In this document: positions 3,497-5,521 of the stretch, one piece after another
Layout of the letters: every line of letters begins with the position of its first letter
Numbering within the stretch: the stretch's first letter is position 1
From: an uncultured Phascolarctobacterium sp.
Lineage (GTDB): Bacteria > Bacillota > Negativicutes > Acidaminococcales > Acidaminococcaceae
Assembly (NCBI RefSeq): GCF_900753045.1
Contig: NZ_CAADXO010000016.1
Span: 1 to 5,521, forward strand
DNA length: 5,521 nt
Reading direction: 5' to 3'
Translations under genes and position numbers: made by a program
Notes under the pieces: generated by a model
Database searches by the model: none
Told to the model about the DNA's origin: nothing
The model's input: the letters and a program-made list of their open reading frames with translations, nothing else

Positions 3497-5521
3497 AATC
3501 CTGCACCGAAAGATACAAAGATTGAAGTTGGCGATGGTGCAAGTGCTAGCGGTCAAGGTAGTGTTGCCATTGGCCAAAACGCTGCTGCAAGCGGCTTAGT
3601 TGGTATTGCTATCGGCCGTGATGCTATTGCAAGCGGAACTGACTCTATTGCAATCGGTTCCAGCACCAAAGCAGACCAAACTTTTAGTGTTGCTGTAGGT
3701 AATGATATCAAGTTTACCGCTTATGCCGGTACTGCTGTAGGTCAGCAAGCTTATGCAAGTGGTGATAATGCAACTGCAATCGGTACCATGACTAACGTTG
3801 ATGCTGATTATAATAGAACCCATGATGATTGGAGAAAAGCTGGTGTGCAGTCTACTGCTATCGGCGCATATGCAGGTTCTTGGGGACTTGCTTCTACAGC
3901 TGTAGGCGGCTTCTCTAAAGCAGAAGGCAAACTGGCAACAGCTGTTGGTTATCATAGCCAGGCAAATGTTGATTATGGTACTGCTTTAGGTGATTATTCT
4001 GAAGTAAAAGCAGGTTGGGGTGTTGCAATTGGTGCCTCCTCTGTTGCAGATAGAGAATCCGGTGTCGTTGGCGCTTTTGCTCCTGAAGGTGCAGACAGCC
4101 TTACTTGGAAAGCCAATGGTGGTGCTGTATCTGTAGGCAGTGCTACCCTTACTCGTCAAATTACTAACGTAGTAGCTGGCAGTGAAGCTACCGATGCTGT
4201 AAACGTTGCACAGTTGAAGGCTGCAACTGAAAATGCAGGCTGGAATCTTTCCACCGGGAAAGAAATCACCAACCCGACTAAAGTTAAATCCGGTGCCATC
4301 GTTGACTTCAGCGGTGACGATGAAAATATTACCGTAAGCAAGGAAGAAACCGATTTTGCTGCCCTTGTTAATGTTAAACTGAACAGAAATCTTAATGTTG
4401 ACAGCGTTCAAGCAGGCGACTACTTCATGAATAGCAATATGGGCATTGGCTTTGGCGGTGAAGCTTACATTACCCAAAGCGGTCTGAATGCTAACGATAA
4501 AGTAATCACCAACGTAGCTGCAGGCGTTTATAATACTGATGCTGTAAATGTAGGCCAATTGAAAGAAGTCGAAGAGGTAGCTGCAAATGCCAATAAAGGC
4601 TGGAATCTTTCCACCAACGGTGTTGCAACCGAAGCAACCAATGTAGCTCCCGGCGAATATGTTGATTTCAGCGGCGACAAGAACATCAGCGTAAGCCATG
4701 ACAAGAATAAGGTTAAAGTTGAGCTGAACAAGGATCTGGTTGATATCGAAAGCATCAGCAATGGCGATGCTAAAATGGCATTGAATGGTGCAGCAGGAAC
4801 TGCAGGTATGATTAACGGCAAGGGCGCATCTATCTACATGCAGGATGGCTATACCGTAATCAACAGCAAGGTTGCCTTCGACCAGAATGGTAAGATTTCC
4901 GGTGTAGCTGCAGGTACTGCTGATACCGATGCTGTAAACGTAAGCCAATTGAAGAACAGCGCTTGGAAACTTGCTGCTAATGGTGTTCTGACCGAAGCAG
5001 AAGATGTAAAAGCCGGTGATTATGTTGACTTCAACGGTGACCAGAATGTTAGCGTAAGCAAGGATGTAAAAGACGGCGTTAAAACTGTTAAGGTTGAACT
5101 GAATAAGGATCTGGTTGGTATCGAAACCATCAGCAATGACGGTGCAAGCCTTACTCTGAACGGCACAGCAACCGAACTGACCAACGGTAAAGGCGCAGCT
5201 ATTACCCTGTTTGGTGATACTACAACCATCAACAATAAAGTAACCGTATACAATGACGGTCGTATCTCCGGCGTTGCAGCAGGCATTAACGATACCGATG
5301 CTGTCAATGTAAGCCAACTGAAGGCAGTAGGTACAACTGCTAACATGGGCTGGAACCTGGCTACCAACGGTGTTGCAACCGAAGCAACCAATGTTAAACC
5401 CGGCGATTATGTTGATTTCAGCGGCGACAAGAACATTAGCGTAAGCCATGACGGCACTAAGGTTAAGGTTGAGCTGAACAAAGACATTGATGTAAACTCC
5501 GTTAAAACCAACTCTTTGAAC
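3326..5521 (+). CDS. Trimeric autotransporter adhesin, N-terminal part (3' partial)
   Basis: ATG at 3326 with an excellent ribosome binding site opens a frame that runs through the window end; 732 residues are visible. Order: ESPR (1 to about 34, MNKVFKVIWSEARNAYVVVS then basic residues); hydrophobic signal core (36-57) with likely cleavage after VMA; YadA-like head of GxxSxAIG-type repeats (about 70-270); neck TDAVNVAQL (289-297); then Trp-ring/GIN-like units starting at W306, W426, W547 and W676. The necks TDAVNVGQL (404-412) and TDAVNVSQL (534-542 and 658-666) close the first three units. Known for the family: Sec export, trimerisation and adhesion or autoaggregation at the cell surface; the ESPR slows export of very large passengers. 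The barrel and any SLH domain lie beyond the window and are expected by analogy with the upstream paralogue. The ligand is unknown. Its own promoter region and the upstream terminator suggest independent transcription. Confidence 0.95.
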   Translation, partial: MNKVFKVIWSEARNAYVVVSEMAKSHGTKSCSTKKLLAMLIATGVMTCASVAPVMAANPAPKDTKIEVGDGASASGQGSVAIGQNAAASGLVGIAIGRDAIASGTDSIAIGSSTKADQTFSVAVGNDIKFTAYAGTAVGQQAYASGDNATAIGTMTNVDADYNRTHDDWRKAGVQSTAIGAYAGSWGLASTAVGGFSKAEGKLATAVGYHSQANVDYGTALGDYSEVKAGWGVAIGASSVADRESGVVGAFAPEGADSLTWKANGGAVSVGSATLTRQITNVVAGSEATDAVNVAQLKAATENAGWNLSTGKEITNPTKVKSGAIVDFSGDDENITVSKEETDFAALVNVKLNRNLNVDSVQAGDYFMNSNMGIGFGGEAYITQSGLNANDKVITNVAAGVYNTDAVNVGQLKEVEEVAANANKGWNLSTNGVATEATNVAPGEYVDFSGDKNISVSHDKNKVKVELNKDLVDIESISNGDAKMALNGAAGTAGMINGKGASIYMQDGYTVINSKVAFDQNGKISGVAAGTADTDAVNVSQLKNSAWKLAANGVLTEAEDVKAGDYVDFNGDQNVSVSKDVKDGVKTVKVELNKDLVGIETISNDGASLTLNGTATELTNGKGAAITLFGDTTTINNKVTVYNDGRISGVAAGINDTDAVNVSQLKAVGTTANMGWNLATNGVATEATNVKPGDYVDFSGDKNISVSHDGTKVKVELNKDIDVNSVKTNSLN
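3533..4135 (+). other. YadA-like head domain (left-handed beta-roll repeats)
   Basis: From about residue 70 to 270 the protein repeats the YadA head signature: SVAIG, GIAIG, SIAIG, SVAVG, GTAVG, ATAIG, STAIG, STAVG, ATAVG, GTALG and GVAIG, followed by degenerate SGVVG and AVSVG. Most repeats are 14-16 residues apart, as in YadA and Hia-type heads. Longer intervals occur around 154-175, with a charged insertion containing DADYNRTHDDW. This domain commonly binds matrix proteins or mediates autoaggregation; the partner here is unknown. Confidence 0.9.
4190..4216 (+). other. Neck TDAVNVAQL after the YadA-like head
   Basis: The sequence RQITNVVAGSEATDAVNVAQL closes the head and leads into the first Trp-containing unit. 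This is the standard head-to-neck transition of YadA-type adhesins. Confidence 0.88.
4241..5521 (+). repeat. Tandem Trp-ring/GIN-like adhesin units (four visible, the last partial)
   Basis: Units start at Trp codons 4241, 4601, 4964 and 5351, spaced 120, 121 and 129 residues. A unit reads W(N/K)L, then a segment like NGVATEATNV, then PGDYVDFSGDKNISVS, KVKVELNKD, a variable beta segment, SGVAAG, and a TDAVNVxQL neck followed by a short linker. The order fits the Trp-ring plus GIN domains described in BadA-type heads; that assignment is from memory of the family and not from a search. The first unit is most divergent and carries GIGFGGEAYITQSGLN. The parts before the KDL/KDI motif are conserved while the parts after it vary, so the variable segments may carry the exposed differences. 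Confidence 0.8.

Noticed and set aside
3986..5449. Open frame of 487 codons on the minus strand
   Set aside because: It lies wholly opposite the second adhesin. Its low-complexity translation, rich in Cys, Ile and Asn, and its lack of a ribosome binding site mark it as a codon-bias shadow in which the complements of stop codons are rare.

Overview
The window holds the adjoining parts of two tandem genes on the + strand. Both encode trimeric autotransporter adhesins (type Vc secretion, YadA/Hia class). The first is cut by the left edge: its frame is open from base 1 and ends at 2715, giving the last 904 residues. The second starts at 3326 and is still open at base 5521, giving the first 732 residues. 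Between them lies a strong intrinsic terminator, then an AT-rich intergenic region of about 500 bp with several perfect inverted repeats, a run of eight G, possible promoters and a strong ribosome binding site. No RNA gene, CRISPR array, transposase or attachment site was seen.

The likely host is a diderm Firmicute of the class Negativicutes (the Veillonella, Selenomonas, Dialister, Megasphaera and Phascolarctobacterium group). The main argument is the C-terminus of the first protein. A standard YadA membrane anchor is followed by a short coiled coil and a single S-layer homology (SLH) domain. An outer-membrane YadA anchor joined to a peptidoglycan-binding SLH domain fits bacteria that have an outer membrane but use SLH proteins to tether it to the wall. 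Genus cannot be fixed from this sequence.

Together the two genes show the complete plan of such an adhesin. The second gene gives the N-terminal half: extended signal peptide region (ESPR), signal peptide, a YadA-like head of about a dozen left-handed beta-roll repeats, and then Trp-ring/GIN-like units, each closed by a TDAVNVxQL neck. The first gene gives the C-terminal half: the end of a Trp-ring/GIN-like unit, two copies of a 111-residue module of unknown fold, two DA(V/I)NGSQL necks, a coiled-coil stalk with eight consecutive Asn-at-d heptads, a last neck (DAVNYGQL), the beta-barrel anchor and the periplasmic SLH extension.

The two genes share modules. The last 171 bases of the window closely match bases 79-249 of the first gene. 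They are therefore recent paralogues, or exchange segments, and the unseen 3' end of the second gene probably resembles the visible end of the first. The most interesting points are the anchor-SLH fusion, the Asn-at-d stalk, the duplicated 111-residue module, and the intergenic palindromes and G tract, which could control expression of the downstream adhesin.
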